Below, piece by piece: positions 8,677-17,302 of a DNA stretch of 64,000 nucleotides. The stretch comes from Oceanobacillus halophilus (lineage in GTDB: Bacteria; Bacillota; Bacilli; Bacillales; Amphibacillaceae): contig NZ_RBZP01000001.1 in the NCBI RefSeq assembly GCF_003628505.1, positions 558,001-622,000 on the forward strand, read 5' to 3'. The first letter of the stretch is position 1. Each line of letters starts with the position of its first letter. The notes beneath the pieces were generated by a model, which did not search any database, was not told where the DNA came from, and saw only the letters and a program-made list of their open reading frames with translations. A program made the position numbers and the translations under genes.

Positions 8677-8976
8677 CTACTTTTGTATACCATCATTCCG
8701 TTGAATAATATTCATGGCTTTGTCGAATTGAGTTTCATCTACTAAACCTTCTAGCATATAGAGCTCATTCTGTTCGTCACCTTCCCGATAAACAGTTGCA
8801 TACCCCATATTGGAAGTTGTATTATTTAATGCTACAAACGGGACAAAGCCCTCTTCTGTATTTTGCCTAGGTACGGAATCTATTGTTACATTCGATGTCC
8901 GCAATGTTCTCAGGCTTGCATGTGCAGATAAGAGATCATCTTCAGATTTAAAGTAGGCAGTAAATTGTTTAGCCAT
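8677..8976 (-). CDS. Conserved hypothetical protein, 99 residues
   Basis: I do not recognise this gene with confidence. It is a soluble, slightly acidic alpha/beta protein with no signal peptide or membrane helix. The opening M-A-K-Q-F-T-A-Y-F-K-S-E-D-D-L and a repeat of strand-helix units suggest a small ferredoxin-like fold, as in YflT/general stress protein 17M-like domains, but this is only an impression. A good Shine-Dalgarno (AAAGGGATTG) precedes the ATG and a terminator follows, so it is a real single-gene unit. It sits where B. subtilis has yqhV, but YqhV is a membrane protein and this is not. Confidence 0.75.
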   Translation of the reverse strand: MAKQFTAYFKSEDDLLSAHASLRTLRTSNVTIDSVPRQNTEEGFVPFVALNNTTSNMGYATVYREGDEQNELYMLEGLVDETQFDKAMNIIQRNDGIQK

Positions 8977-9052
8977 CTTAACAATCCCTTTCCTATAAAT
9001 TCATTATTATTATTTACAGGAATTGCGAAATTTATTGACATAATAAAAAAAG

Positions 9053-9195
9053 AGGCTGAGACAAAAGTATTTTCTCAAAGGAAAACCCGAACACGATTGG
9101 TGGATTGGTGCATAAATACCGCTCCGGAAATATACTTCGCTATGTAGCACATTGTTCGTTTTCTGAGTTAAACACTTTAGTTTTTGTCCCAGCCT
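9053..9195. mobile_element. Small inverted-repeat element (MITE-like, copy E)
   Basis: A 143-bp segment is bounded by 14-base inverted ends (AGGCTGAGACAAAA and the complement of AGGCTGGGACAAAA, one mismatch). Its centre (CCGGAAATATACTTCGCTAT) matches the arms of the larger GC-rich repeats in this window. It contains no believable gene; the reading frames across it are fortuitous. It lies in the efp downstream gap. AGGCTGGGACA-type ends recur in intergenic repeats of many low-GC Firmicutes. Confidence 0.65.
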
Positions 9196-9202
9196 ATACT
9201 CT

Positions 9203-9249
9203 AAAAAGAAAAATAGTGGGTAAATCATCCGTCGATGATTTTACCCACT
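9203..9249 (-). terminator. Terminator of efp
   Basis: A 15-base-pair stem (AGTGGGTAAATCATC with its complement, loop CGTC, one unpaired base) is followed on the minus strand by ATTTTTCTTTTT. It lies 23 bases after the efp stop and is a textbook intrinsic terminator. Confidence 0.9.
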
Positions 9250-9271
9250 AATCTTAGTATTTTTATGTTAT

Positions 9272-9829
9272 TTACGCTCTAGAAACATATTTGCCATCTG
9301 ATGTGTTGACAACCAAAACGTCACCTTTATTTACAAAAAACGGTACTTGTACCACATGACCCGTTTCTAATGTTGCTGGTTTTGTTCCACCACTAGCAGT
9401 ATCACCTTTAATACCTGGTTCTGTTTCTGTTACTTCAAGTTCGACATTATTAGGTAAGTCAACACCTAGTATTTCACCTTCATAACTAATTACGTTAACT
9501 TCCATATTTTCTTTCATAAACTTCAATTGATACTCAATTTGTTCACCAGGGATTTCAATCTGTTCGTACGTATTCATATCCATAAAAGCATGGGCATTCC
9601 CTGAAGCATATAAATATTGCATTTTATTATTTTCTATGTGAGCTCTGCTTACTTTCTCTCCTGCACGGAATGTTTTTTCCTGAATAGCACCGTTTCTAAG
9701 ATTACGGAGTTTAGATCGTACAAAGGCAGCCCCCTTACCAGGTTTTACATGTTGAAACTCCATCACCTGCCAAATATCGTTATCTACTTCGATCGTTAAA
9801 CCCGTTTTAAAATCATTTACAGAAATCAT
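9272..9829 (-). CDS. efp: Elongation factor P
   Basis: EF-P binds ribosomes stalled on polyproline stretches and promotes peptide bond formation. The 185-residue protein has the normal three-domain length. The loop that reaches the peptidyl-transferase centre reads P-G-K-G-A-A-F with the modifiable lysine at residue 32, the site that carries 5-aminopentanol in B. subtilis. The C-terminal signature near [10 protein letters not shown] is intact. It is 24 bases downstream of pepP, as in B. subtilis. Confidence 0.97.
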   Translation of the reverse strand: MISVNDFKTGLTIEVDNDIWQVMEFQHVKPGKGAAFVRSKLRNLRNGAIQEKTFRAGEKVSRAHIENNKMQYLYASGNAHAFMDMNTYEQIEIPGEQIEYQLKFMKENMEVNVISYEGEILGVDLPNNVELEVTETEPGIKGDTASGGTKPATLETGHVVQVPFFVNKGDVLVVNTSDGKYVSRA

Positions 9830-9853
9830 TAAAGTGTCCTCCGTTTCGTATCC

Positions 9854-10915
9854 CTATAATTGTATAAGTTCTTTTGATGCAAATGTCAGGCGTTCGTTCC
9901 CATTCTCTGTAATAACAATGTCATCCTCAATTCGGCAACCACCAACACCTGCAATATAAATACCAGGTTCCACGGTAACAACCATACCTGGTTTTAATTT
10001 TACATCCGAACGTTTAGATAATCCTGGTCCTTCGTGCACTTCTAGTCCAATTCCATGCCCTGTTGAATGACCAAAATATTTGCCGTAACCTTTGTCTTCG
10101 ATATAATCTCTGGTTAAAGCATCCGCTTCTTTCCCAGTCAGCCCGGGTTTTATTCCATTAACCCCTCGTTGATTGGCTTCTAAGACAGTATAATAGATAT
10201 CTTTTAACTGATCGGATATATCACCAACTGCAACAGTCCTTGTTGTATCCGAGCAATATCCTTTATACAGAGCTCCAAAATCCAATGTTACTAGTTCACC
10301 AGATTGGATTTCTTTATCTGATGCAACTCCGTGTGGCAGTGCTGAGCGGTATCCGGAAGCAACAATCGTATCAAAACTGGAAGAAGTGGCACCTTGTCTC
10401 CTCATAAAGAATTCAAGTTCATTTGAGATATCAATTTCTTTTACACCAGGTTTAATAAAAGATTGTATATGTTCAAAAGCATCATCCACAATTTTAGCAG
10501 CTTGTTTTAATATTCCTAGTTCTTCATCAGATTTGATTAAGCGTATTTCTTCAATTATTCCACTAACAGGGATTAATTCGACATCAAATGAATCTTTATA
10601 TGCTTGATAAACACCATAGGTTACATGGTCCTTTTCAAAACCTAAACGTTTAATATTCATATCCTTTAGCTGTATTTTCAGTTCGTTTTCAAGTGTATTA
10701 CTATGTTCAATTATTTTAAATCCTTCTGCTTGAGCAGTGGCCTGTTCGGTGTATCTAAAATCGGTAATAAAACGAGAATCATCTTTAGAAATGATCGCTG
10801 CACCTGCCGTACCTGTGAAACCAGTTATATACCTTCTATTATAAGGACTAGTAATTAAAATGCCGTCTAAATCATTCTCTTCAAGTTTTCCTTTTAAATT
10901 AGCTAATTTCTCCAT
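9854..10915 (-). CDS. Xaa-Pro dipeptidase/aminopeptidase (YqhT, M24 family)
   Basis: This cytoplasmic metallopeptidase of the pita-bread fold removes residues N-terminal to proline. The N-terminal creatinase-like domain (about 1-130) is followed by the M24 catalytic domain. The dimetal ligands are visible: Asp in L-D-F-G-A, Asp in C-S-D-T-T-R-T, His in G-H-G-I-G-L-E-V-H-E, Glu in V-E-P-G-I-Y and Glu in R-I-E-D-D. The 353-residue length is normal. It is paired with efp; both act on proline-rich proteins, although the link is only contextual. Confidence 0.95.
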   Translation of the reverse strand: MEKLANLKGKLEENDLDGILITSPYNRRYITGFTGTAGAAIISKDDSRFITDFRYTEQATAQAEGFKIIEHSNTLENELKIQLKDMNIKRLGFEKDHVTYGVYQAYKDSFDVELIPVSGIIEEIRLIKSDEELGILKQAAKIVDDAFEHIQSFIKPGVKEIDISNELEFFMRRQGATSSSFDTIVASGYRSALPHGVASDKEIQSGELVTLDFGALYKGYCSDTTRTVAVGDISDQLKDIYYTVLEANQRGVNGIKPGLTGKEADALTRDYIEDKGYGKYFGHSTGHGIGLEVHEGPGLSKRSDVKLKPGMVVTVEPGIYIAGVGGCRIEDDIVITENGNERLTFASKELIQL

Positions 10916-11060
10916 GATTCCATCCCTTCTTTAACCCGCTGCTACAATAGTTGAACGGCTGTTAAAATTTAACTATTTTTTAGTTTACCATAAATGGAGC
11001 TGTTTTGATAACCATTTGTAACATGCAGGTATTTTATTAACAGTTTAAGAAGGGTGACCA

Positions 11061-11558
11061 TTAAGTTTCTTTCACTTGTGTTTCATGGTAATCGTAAGAA
11101 ATCGAATATCCAATAAAAATACCATATAATATATATAAACAAAGAGTAGTCACTATAGTATTTGTGTCTAAATCAAATAATCCTGGTACATTATTGAATA
11201 TTGGCTGAAGTAAATAGAATATAATTGCCCATAGGATAATACCATATAACACTCCTACCCACATTGATTTTACTTTTTTCAATGTGCCATAATAAATCAA
11301 GGCTATAATCATAGACAACACTCCAATGAGGACAATTGATACTAGATCCCCTAACCAACTACTTGTCCAATCTGTCTTTAACCAGGACCTTAATATGAAC
11401 GATTTAGGAGATACCTTGGAGAAATTAAAATAAAACAGAATTACTGCTATGGTACTCCAAAAAAGCCCTCCGATAAATCCCGTTAATAAGGACCTAGCCA
11501 ATAAAGACATTGAATCCTCATTTCGTTTGTTTTGTTCCAGTTGATTATTTTCTGCCAT
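11061..11558 (-). CDS. yqhR: YqhR membrane protein (FigP), germination channel partner
   Basis: This 165-residue membrane protein has four hydrophobic segments (about 24-45, 72-90, 96-115, 135-155) and polar termini. It matches the YqhR family in length, topology and position (next to pepP). In B. subtilis YqhR was reported as the essential partner of SpoVAF in an ion channel that amplifies germinant signals, and was renamed FigP. A SpoVAF homologue is encoded at about 35 kb in this same window. A TGAGGTG ribosome binding site precedes the ATG. The yqhS gene (aroQ) found between yqhR and pepP in B. subtilis is absent. Confidence 0.85.
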   Translation of the reverse strand: MAENNQLEQNKRNEDSMSLLARSLLTGFIGGLFWSTIAVILFYFNFSKVSPKSFILRSWLKTDWTSSWLGDLVSIVLIGVLSMIIALIYYGTLKKVKSMWVGVLYGIILWAIIFYLLQPIFNNVPGLFDLDTNTIVTTLCLYILYGIFIGYSISYDYHETQVKET

Positions 11559-11901
11559 AATATCACCTCAACTATATTATTGCCAAATACAATAAAACCA
11601 ATCACATAGTCTTTTGTATAATATTTATTTGACTATTAAGAAATATAGTAATAAACACTAGTTATATTTGCCGCAATTTAGTAAAATAGTATTAGGGGAT
11701 ATATATAATTATTAAAAATCCCTTAAATAAAATCAGTGACATAGATAAAAAGGTTAAGAAAGTATGAATAAATAATAAGAAAAAGGAAAAAATTGAATTA
11801 TTGATGAAAAAATTGTTATACCATACATAATCTGGAAACAACATCTAGAGGTAGATATCTGCTTTGATTCCAGATATATATAAGAAAAGGAGGAGATTCT
11901 A
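11559..11901. other. AT-rich gap between yqhR and yqhP (divergent promoters)
   Basis: This 343-base region separates two divergent genes and must hold their promoters. It is strongly AT-rich, with no gene, hairpin or repeat that I can support. B. subtilis has yqhQ in this position; no trace of it is visible here. Confidence 0.6.
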
Positions 11902-12291
11902 GTGGCTCGCAATAAATGGTCTTGGTTGTTTTATGTGATCATCGGGTTAGGAGTAGTTGGTTTATTATCCCAACTTTTCACACAACCTGGAAGCTTTTTT
12001 AGAAGCATTTTCACAACTCTTGGTATTGGATTAGCGATATTTGCTTTAATCTATTTTGTCTTCTTGAAAAATAGAGCTCCTTCTAACGATATGAAAAAAT
12101 ATAAAAAAGCAGTACGTCAATCCAAAGAGAAATATCACAAAGATGCACCAAACATACCTAGCAAGAATGCAAAACCTCTTACTAAGAAACAGCCCAATCT
12201 AATTAAGAAAAAGAGAACTAAGCGTACAGCTTCACATTTAAAAGTTATTGAGGGAAATAAATCCAAACGAAAAGACCGTGCTTCATTTTAA
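11902..12291 (+). CDS. yqhP: YqhP family membrane protein (SA1362-like)
   Basis: A 129-residue protein of unknown function. Two membrane helices (about 9-26 and 33-53) are followed by a very basic cytoplasmic tail rich in Lys and Arg (residues 57-129), a typical layout for the YqhP/SA1362 family. The start is a GTG preceded by the strong site AAGGAGGAG. It is monocistronic, facing away from yqhR and converging on yqhO. Confidence 0.85.
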   Translation: MARNKWSWLFYVIIGLGVVGLLSQLFTQPGSFFRSIFTTLGIGLAIFALIYFVFLKNRAPSNDMKKYKKAVRQSKEKYHKDAPNIPSKNAKPLTKKQPNLIKKKRTKRTASHLKVIEGNKSKRKDRASF

Positions 12292-12309
12292 AATTGAGCA
12301 CGGTCTTTT
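12270..12309. terminator. Bidirectional terminator between yqhP and yqhO
   Basis: The stem AAAAGACCGTGCT / AGCACGGTCTTTT has a 14-base loop and overlaps the last codons of yqhP. A- and T-runs on both sides allow it to work for both converging genes. Confidence 0.88.
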
Positions 12310-12323
12310 CATTCTAATCACGT

Positions 12324-13220
12324 TTATCTTGGCCAGTATCTTAAGAAATCATTGGAATAGTTTCTCCCTATTTCATATAACTCTTGTTTGACTTGTTGGC
12401 TAATATGAAAATCAACTGAATCAATATCATTAATTGGAATAAATAGGATGTTATTTTTAGCTGCTTTAGAAATATAACGGGTATCATGCGCTTGTTTCAT
12501 GGTCGCAAACAATGCAGTGAACATATCAAAAGCATTCTTAATCTCCCTAGGATAGTTTTGTTTCTCTATCGAACCGGTAAATTTCACACCTAAAACAGGC
12601 CTTGTATCTCTTTTTTCTTCTCCATCAGAAAATAACCAAAGTGGAAAATTACTAAGTAGTCCACCATCCACAATAATACTTTTTTTATTTGTTTTTCCTG
12701 GTAGTTTTTTGGGCATAAAAAAATATGGAAAGCCTGCACTCATTCTTACTGCCTTAGAAACTGGAAAGAATTTAGGATTAAGTCCATATACTCTTTCTAA
12801 ATCATCAGGAATGACAATTAATTTTCCCAAAGATAAATCACTTACTACAACCTTAAGATAACCTTCTTTAATGTCATTGAAAGTATAAACACCCTTATTT
12901 GCTAGCTGCTCGTATAACCAGTTTTCTAGTTTTTTTCCTTTATTGATTCCCAATTGAAAATAAAAAAATAACCATTTACTGAATGGAATATAATTAGTCA
13001 AAGTTGGAGGATCTAAGAATTCCTTCAATTCAAGATGACGTATTAAGTGAAGAATTTCATCCGTTTTATAACCGGCTGCTAAAAAGGATGCCACCATTGC
13101 GCCTGCAGATGTTCCTGCAACCCTTTCAATATCTAAGTCATGATCCTTAAAACTTTCTAAAACCCCAGCAAAGGCAAAAGCTTTTACACCGCCACCAGAA
13201 AATACGGCATCTATTTTCAT
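12324..13220 (-). CDS. yqhO: Patatin-like phospholipase family protein YqhO
   Basis: A serine hydrolase of the patatin fold. The oxyanion-hole glycine loop (F-S-G-G-G-V-K-A) lies at residues 7-14, the nucleophile elbow G-T-S-A-G near residue 40, and the catalytic Asp in V-D-G-G near residue 185. All three are intact, so the enzyme should be active, probably on phospholipids or acyl esters, but its substrate is unknown. The frame is open 16 codons further upstream; the ATG of M-K-I-D-A-V was chosen because it follows AAGGGGAG and yields 298 residues, close to other YqhO proteins. Confidence 0.9.
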   Translation of the reverse strand: MKIDAVFSGGGVKAFAFAGVLESFKDHDLDIERVAGTSAGAMVASFLAAGYKTDEILHLIRHLELKEFLDPPTLTNYIPFSKWLFFYFQLGINKGKKLENWLYEQLANKGVYTFNDIKEGYLKVVVSDLSLGKLIVIPDDLERVYGLNPKFFPVSKAVRMSAGFPYFFMPKKLPGKTNKKSIIVDGGLLSNFPLWLFSDGEEKRDTRPVLGVKFTGSIEKQNYPREIKNAFDMFTALFATMKQAHDTRYISKAAKNNILFIPINDIDSVDFHISQQVKQELYEIGRNYSNDFLRYWPR

Positions 13221-13310
13221 CTTCTCTCCCCTTATGCCTAAATGTAGGTATACATTATCTTTAAGCATAAGTTGAGCATTTTAGAACTTTTTTATTTTAA
13301 GTTCGTTTAT

Positions 13311-13733
13311 TCATGCTTCATTATTTTCATTCTGAAATTTCTTCAAATCTTCTACTCTCGTATCATTCGATTTAAAGTAATTCACCAAATCGCCAATTCG
13401 GTCAATGGAATTCCAGCTTAAATGATGCTCTATACCTTCAACATCATTATAGATGTTTTCTTTTTCCACTCCAATTATCTCAAGAAACTCTTCTAATAAT
13501 TCATGTCGGTAGACTAAACGCTCTCCAACTTTTTTTCCTTTCTTAGTCAAAACAAATCCTTGATACTTCTCATAATCTAAGTAATCATCTTTATCTAATT
13601 TTTGGATCATTTTCGTCACGGAAGAAGGGTGCACGGATAAGGCTTTAGCAATTGCAGAGACACGTGCATATCCTTTGGTTTCCATTAGGTTATATATGAT
13701 TTCTATATAATCTTCCATACTCGGAGTTGGCAT
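13311..13733 (-). CDS. mntR: Manganese transport regulator MntR
   Basis: MntR is a DtxR-family dimer that binds Mn(II) and represses manganese uptake genes. The 140-residue protein has the winged HTH (about 1-70, including [12 protein letters not shown]) and a dimerisation domain with the metal-binding E-G-I-E-H-H-L-S-W motif near residue 100. It is nearly identical in pattern to B. subtilis MntR, including the opening M-x-T-P-S-M-E-D-Y-I. Thirteen more codons are open upstream, but this ATG has the AGAGGG ribosome binding site. Confidence 0.96.
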   Translation of the reverse strand: MPTPSMEDYIEIIYNLMETKGYARVSAIAKALSVHPSSVTKMIQKLDKDDYLDYEKYQGFVLTKKGKKVGERLVYRHELLEEFLEIIGVEKENIYNDVEGIEHHLSWNSIDRIGDLVNYFKSNDTRVEDLKKFQNENNEA

Positions 13734-13920
13734 GAGTTTCCCTCTTTTCTGTCTTATTTTTAGTCTACGCAAAATTGTTTCTGTATTATGAGCATACAGG
13801 AAATTATTATCTTAAACAAGTAAAGTACTTAAAGCAAAAGCCTTTTTTCATGAGTGTTGTTTGCATCAGAATTGATACAAACTGGAAGCGTTGTTTAATA
13901 CGGAGGAACTACAGCCTAGT

Positions 13921-13954
13921 AAAAAGAGCTAACTTCTTAGAAGTTAGCTCTTTT
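13921..13954 (-). terminator. Terminator of nrdJ
   Basis: A near-perfect palindrome (AAGAGCTAACTTC, loop TTA, complement) with A- and T-runs at either side lies 10 bases after the nrdJ stop. Confidence 0.88.
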
Positions 13955-13963
13955 CGTCAATCT

Positions 13964-16522
13964 TTACAGACCGCATTTCAATTGTGCGCCACAGCTAGTA
14001 CATGTGTTACAACCGCCAATATCTTCAACTGTACCCTCACGGCAAACTGGGCACGTATTTCCAACTTCCGAACCAATAGTTACACTAGTTTTATCCAATT
14101 CTTGAACTGTATCAACTAGTACCACTTTTGGCTTTTCATCTTCTGGGAATAATTCCGTTTGTTCAAATGTATTTTCTTCTGCTTTTAGTGTGAGAACTTG
14201 TGTATCACGGCTTCCATCCACATACACTGTTCCACCTTTAGCTCCACCTTTATATAATCGTTCATAAACGCTTTCCACCTGTTCAACAGAATATCCTTTA
14301 GGGGCATTTACTGTTTTAGAGATGGAACTGTCAACCCAACGCTGAATTACACACTGTGTATCAGCATGATCTTCAGGTGCTAAGTCCATGGATGTTACAA
14401 ACCAATCTGGCAAGTTATCCGGATCTATTTCTGGATGGCTATCCAAGTATTCTTGTACAATATCTGCTTTTACTTCAATAAACTTCCCTAATCGACCACT
14501 TCTGAAATAAGAGAAGGAATAATATGGTTCCAGTCCTGTAGATACTCCGACCATTGTACCAGTGCTTCCAGTTGGTGCAACAGTCAATAAATGGGAGTTA
14601 CGTATACCATGTTCCAAAACGCCCTGACGAATTTCTTCAGGCATTTTCTTCATGTAACCTGTATTAATAAATGCTTCACGTAACTGTTTTGTTTCTTCCT
14701 CTGTCTCTCCAATTAAAAATGGAAAACTTCCTTTTTCCTTAGCTAATTCAATAGATGTTTGGTATGCCGTAATAGCGATTGTTTGAAAGATTTGATCTAC
14801 TAATTGGTTTCCTTCTTTAGATCCGTATTTCGTTTCGCAGTAAATCAACAGGTCATGAAGTCCCATAACTCCTAAACCTATTCGTCTTTCTCCTAATGCT
14901 TGCTTTTCATTCTCTTCTAAGAAATAAGGGGTTGCATCGATAACATTATCTTGCATTCGCACACCAGTCTGTACGGTTTGTTTTAGTTTATCGAAATTTA
15001 CTGTGCTTGTCTCTTTGTTTGCCATTTCCGCTAAATTTACTGCAGCAAGGTTACAGACAGAATAAGGTGCAAGAGGTTGTTCCCCACATGGATTTGTTGC
15101 TACTACCTGCTGTCCATAACTTTTAGCATTGGTCATGTCGTTCGCATTGTCAATAAAGAAAATTCCTGGTTCTGCAGAGTATGTCGCACAGATGTTTATC
15201 AATTTCCAAAGCTCTTTTGCTTTCATGTGACGATAAACTCGTATTCCGTATCCCATTTCTTCCCATTTGCGAACATCACCAACTTCATGCCATTGTTCAT
15301 TGTATTCCTTCATTTCTTGTTCTGTGTAGTTTTCTACATCCGGAAAACGAAGTTCGTAATAATCATCATTTTCAACAGCCTCCATGAAGTCCTTCGTTAT
15401 ACATACAGAAATATTAGCTCCAGTTAGAAATTCTGGATTATGAACAGCATATGTCCCGCCTGTTGTTAATTTTTCCTCTGCTTCACGAATAGCTGCATCT
15501 GTAAATCCACCTTGTCCTGGGATACTTCGGTAATTAAGAATACCTTGGTAAAGATCTTCTTCCGTTTCAGTTAGTGGAGTGAATTTCAGTTTTTCTTGAG
15601 CATGTTTTCTAATTTGTTCATCTTCTGTGTTTTCGATCAAATATCGTAGTATTCTTGGGTTTTGCATTTTAGAAATAATAAACTCGATAATGTCAGGGTG
15701 AGAATCTACTAACATAATCATTTGAGCTCCACGCCTTGATCCACCCTGTTCTACCAAGTGAGTAAGTTTCGCAATATCATCTAACCACGATACAGAACCA
15801 GATGATTTACCGTTTACCCCTCTAGCAAGAGCGTTTCTCGGTCTTAGTGTAGAACCATTCGTTCCTACTCCTCCACCTCTGCTCATAATCTCCATTACTT
15901 TTTTACGATGATCAGAGATACCTTCACGTGAATCCTTTACATATGGCATCACATAGCAGTTAAAGTAGGTTACTTCTGTATTTGCGCCAGCTCCATAAAG
16001 TACTCGTCCAGCAGGAATGAAATTCAGATTCGATAATTCGTCATAGAAATTAGTATTCCATTCCAACTTTTTCCCCTCTGTTTTTTCTACTGCAGATAAC
16101 CCAGCAGCATTCCGCTTTGCAATTTGTTCATAATAAACTTCCAAAGGTTTATCAATAGTATCAAGAGAACGTCTGACAACTCCTGTCTCTGCTTCCTTTA
16201 CATCATCTAGTACTGATACATATTCTGAATCAACTTTCACTTCTGCTTCTTTCTTCTTCCAATCAATGGATTTTATAAATCCTAAACCTCTTGCAGGAAA
16301 TTTAGGATCCGCTTTTACAGTTAAAACGACAAAATCTCCAACTTTTAGCGTTTTCTTTGTTGTATCTTTGAATGAATAACGGTCTAGCATGACTAAACGA
16401 GAAACACCTTTATGTGTAAGTTTCATATCGTCTGTTATTGGATGTACTGCATCAAATTTTTTTATATCTTCGTTAAGTACCTCTATGTTGATTTCATTCT
16501 TTCCTTCGACAACAATTGACAT
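13964..16522 (-). CDS. nrdJ: Vitamin B12-dependent ribonucleotide reductase (class II)
   Basis: This enzyme makes deoxyribonucleotides using a thiyl radical generated from adenosylcobalamin, with or without oxygen. The 852-residue protein has an N-terminal extension of about 100 residues, the alpha/beta barrel with the radical-site finger loop (N-P-C-G-E-Q-P-L, about residue 480), and a phosphate-binding A-P-T-G-S-T-G loop near 650. The C-terminal tail carries C-P-V-C and C-x-x-C-x-x-C motifs, including the redox cysteines near the end. It occupies the site of lipM in B. subtilis. The upstream region has two NrdR boxes. Confidence 0.95.
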   Translation of the reverse strand: MSIVVEGKNEINIEVLNEDIKKFDAVHPITDDMKLTHKGVSRLVMLDRYSFKDTTKKTLKVGDFVVLTVKADPKFPARGLGFIKSIDWKKKEAEVKVDSEYVSVLDDVKEAETGVVRRSLDTIDKPLEVYYEQIAKRNAAGLSAVEKTEGKKLEWNTNFYDELSNLNFIPAGRVLYGAGANTEVTYFNCYVMPYVKDSREGISDHRKKVMEIMSRGGGVGTNGSTLRPRNALARGVNGKSSGSVSWLDDIAKLTHLVEQGGSRRGAQMIMLVDSHPDIIEFIISKMQNPRILRYLIENTEDEQIRKHAQEKLKFTPLTETEEDLYQGILNYRSIPGQGGFTDAAIREAEEKLTTGGTYAVHNPEFLTGANISVCITKDFMEAVENDDYYELRFPDVENYTEQEMKEYNEQWHEVGDVRKWEEMGYGIRVYRHMKAKELWKLINICATYSAEPGIFFIDNANDMTNAKSYGQQVVATNPCGEQPLAPYSVCNLAAVNLAEMANKETSTVNFDKLKQTVQTGVRMQDNVIDATPYFLEENEKQALGERRIGLGVMGLHDLLIYCETKYGSKEGNQLVDQIFQTIAITAYQTSIELAKEKGSFPFLIGETEEETKQLREAFINTGYMKKMPEEIRQGVLEHGIRNSHLLTVAPTGSTGTMVGVSTGLEPYYSFSYFRSGRLGKFIEVKADIVQEYLDSHPEIDPDNLPDWFVTSMDLAPEDHADTQCVIQRWVDSSISKTVNAPKGYSVEQVESVYERLYKGGAKGGTVYVDGSRDTQVLTLKAEENTFEQTELFPEDEKPKVVLVDTVQELDKTSVTIGSEVGNTCPVCREGTVEDIGGCNTCTSCGAQLKCGL

Positions 16523-16605
16523 TTAATCGCTCCCTTAATCAATAATAAAAGTATACATAATGTATAAATTTATGATACTATTACAATACCATGTAAATGA
16601 TAGTA

Positions 16606-16652
16606 AAACAATATATAGTGTTATTTTTTACACCAAATACTATATATGGGGT
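16606..16652 (-). promoter_or_regulatory. Tandem NrdR operator boxes
   Basis: Two 16-base palindromic sites lie at 16606-16621 (AAACAATATATAGTGT) and 16637-16652 (ATACTATATATGGGGT). Against the NrdR consensus ACACTATATATAGTGT (W at the fifth position) they match about 15 and 13 positions. Their starts are 31 bases apart, three helical turns, which is the hallmark of NrdR-box pairs. Box 2 covers the -10 element of the nrdJ promoter and box 1 lies downstream of it, consistent with repression. Confidence 0.85.
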
Positions 16653-16669
16653 TTAAAGCTTTTTGTCAA
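16641..16669 (-). promoter_or_regulatory. SigA promoter of nrdJ
   Basis: A perfect -35 TTGACA (16664-16669) is followed after exactly 17 bases by TATATA (16641-16646). The -10 is buried in NrdR box 2. The predicted start point is near 16633, leaving a leader of about 110 bases before the nrdJ ATG, which I could not fold into a known riboswitch; no B12 box was seen. Confidence 0.75.
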
Positions 16670-16885
16670 CTGAAGGAATCTATGAAAACAATTAAAAACG
16701 ATAGATAAACCAAGGTATTACTAGCTAGTTTTACTACATTAACTTTTTTTAGATTTGCTATTTCGACTTTGCTTGACACAAAGAATATCCCTTTTTTATC
16801 GGCAACAAACAGAGAAAAAACTTTTAAAAATATTAATTTAAACATATAATATTATATGTATAATTGTGAAAGACGGGGGACAAAT

Positions 16886-17260
16886 ATGGAAATTTTAATT
16901 ATCGCTCTAGTAATATTTCTCGCAGTTGGTATTTTTCGTTATTATCGCCAGCGCGCATATCTAAAAACCCTTACAGAAGAAGAGTTTGTTAAAGGGTATA
17001 GGAAGGCTCAATTAATTGATGTTCGAGAGCCACAAGAATTTGAAAAAGGTCATATTCTTGGTGCAAGGAACATACCAGTAACCCAAATGAAGCAACGATT
17101 AATAGAAATGCGCAAAGATAAACCTGTTTATCTATATTGCCAAAGTGGATCCAGATCTGCTAGAGCCGCACAATTACTTCATAAAAAAGGATATCAAGAT
17201 ATCTACCAATTAAAAGGTGGATTTAAAAAATGGACAGGTAAAATTAAGTCTGGACATTAA
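16886..17260 (+). CDS. yqhL: Rhodanese-like protein YqhL, membrane-anchored
   Basis: A single rhodanese domain (about residues 30-122) follows an N-terminal membrane helix (2-19), so the domain is tethered to the membrane. The active-site loop reads Y-C-Q-S-G-S-R-S with the catalytic cysteine, so sulfurtransferase activity is plausible. The physiological acceptor is unknown. An upstream ATG ten codons earlier is in frame, but the chosen ATG lies 6 bases after GGGGG and gives 124 residues, close to B. subtilis YqhL. Confidence 0.9.
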   Translation: MEILIIALVIFLAVGIFRYYRQRAYLKTLTEEEFVKGYRKAQLIDVREPQEFEKGHILGARNIPVTQMKQRLIEMRKDKPVYLYCQSGSRSARAAQLLHKKGYQDIYQLKGGFKKWTGKIKSGH

Positions 17261-17263
17261 TAA

Positions 17264-17297
17264 GAAGACCCAAGGTTGTGAATAACCTTGGGTCTTC
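17264..17297. terminator. Terminator between convergent yqhL and gcvPB
   Basis: The perfect 14-base-pair stem GAAGACCCAAGGTT with a six-base loop lies just after the yqhL stop and 5 bases after the gcvPB stop. The stem is strong, but the adjoining T-tracts are short on both sides. Confidence 0.75.
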
Positions 17298-17302
17298 CTG
17301 TT

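Noticed and set aside
9010-9228. Minus-strand reading frame of 72 codons across the small inverted-repeat element
   Set aside because: It runs through both inverted ends, has no ribosome binding site and no gene-like composition; it is repeat sequence.
13775-14119. Plus-strand frame of 114 codons over the end of nrdJ
   Set aside because: It passes through the nrdJ terminator and is antisense to the conserved cysteine tail.
16523-16605. Cobalamin riboswitch in the nrdJ leader
   Set aside because: No B12 box was found and the leader is too short and AT-rich.
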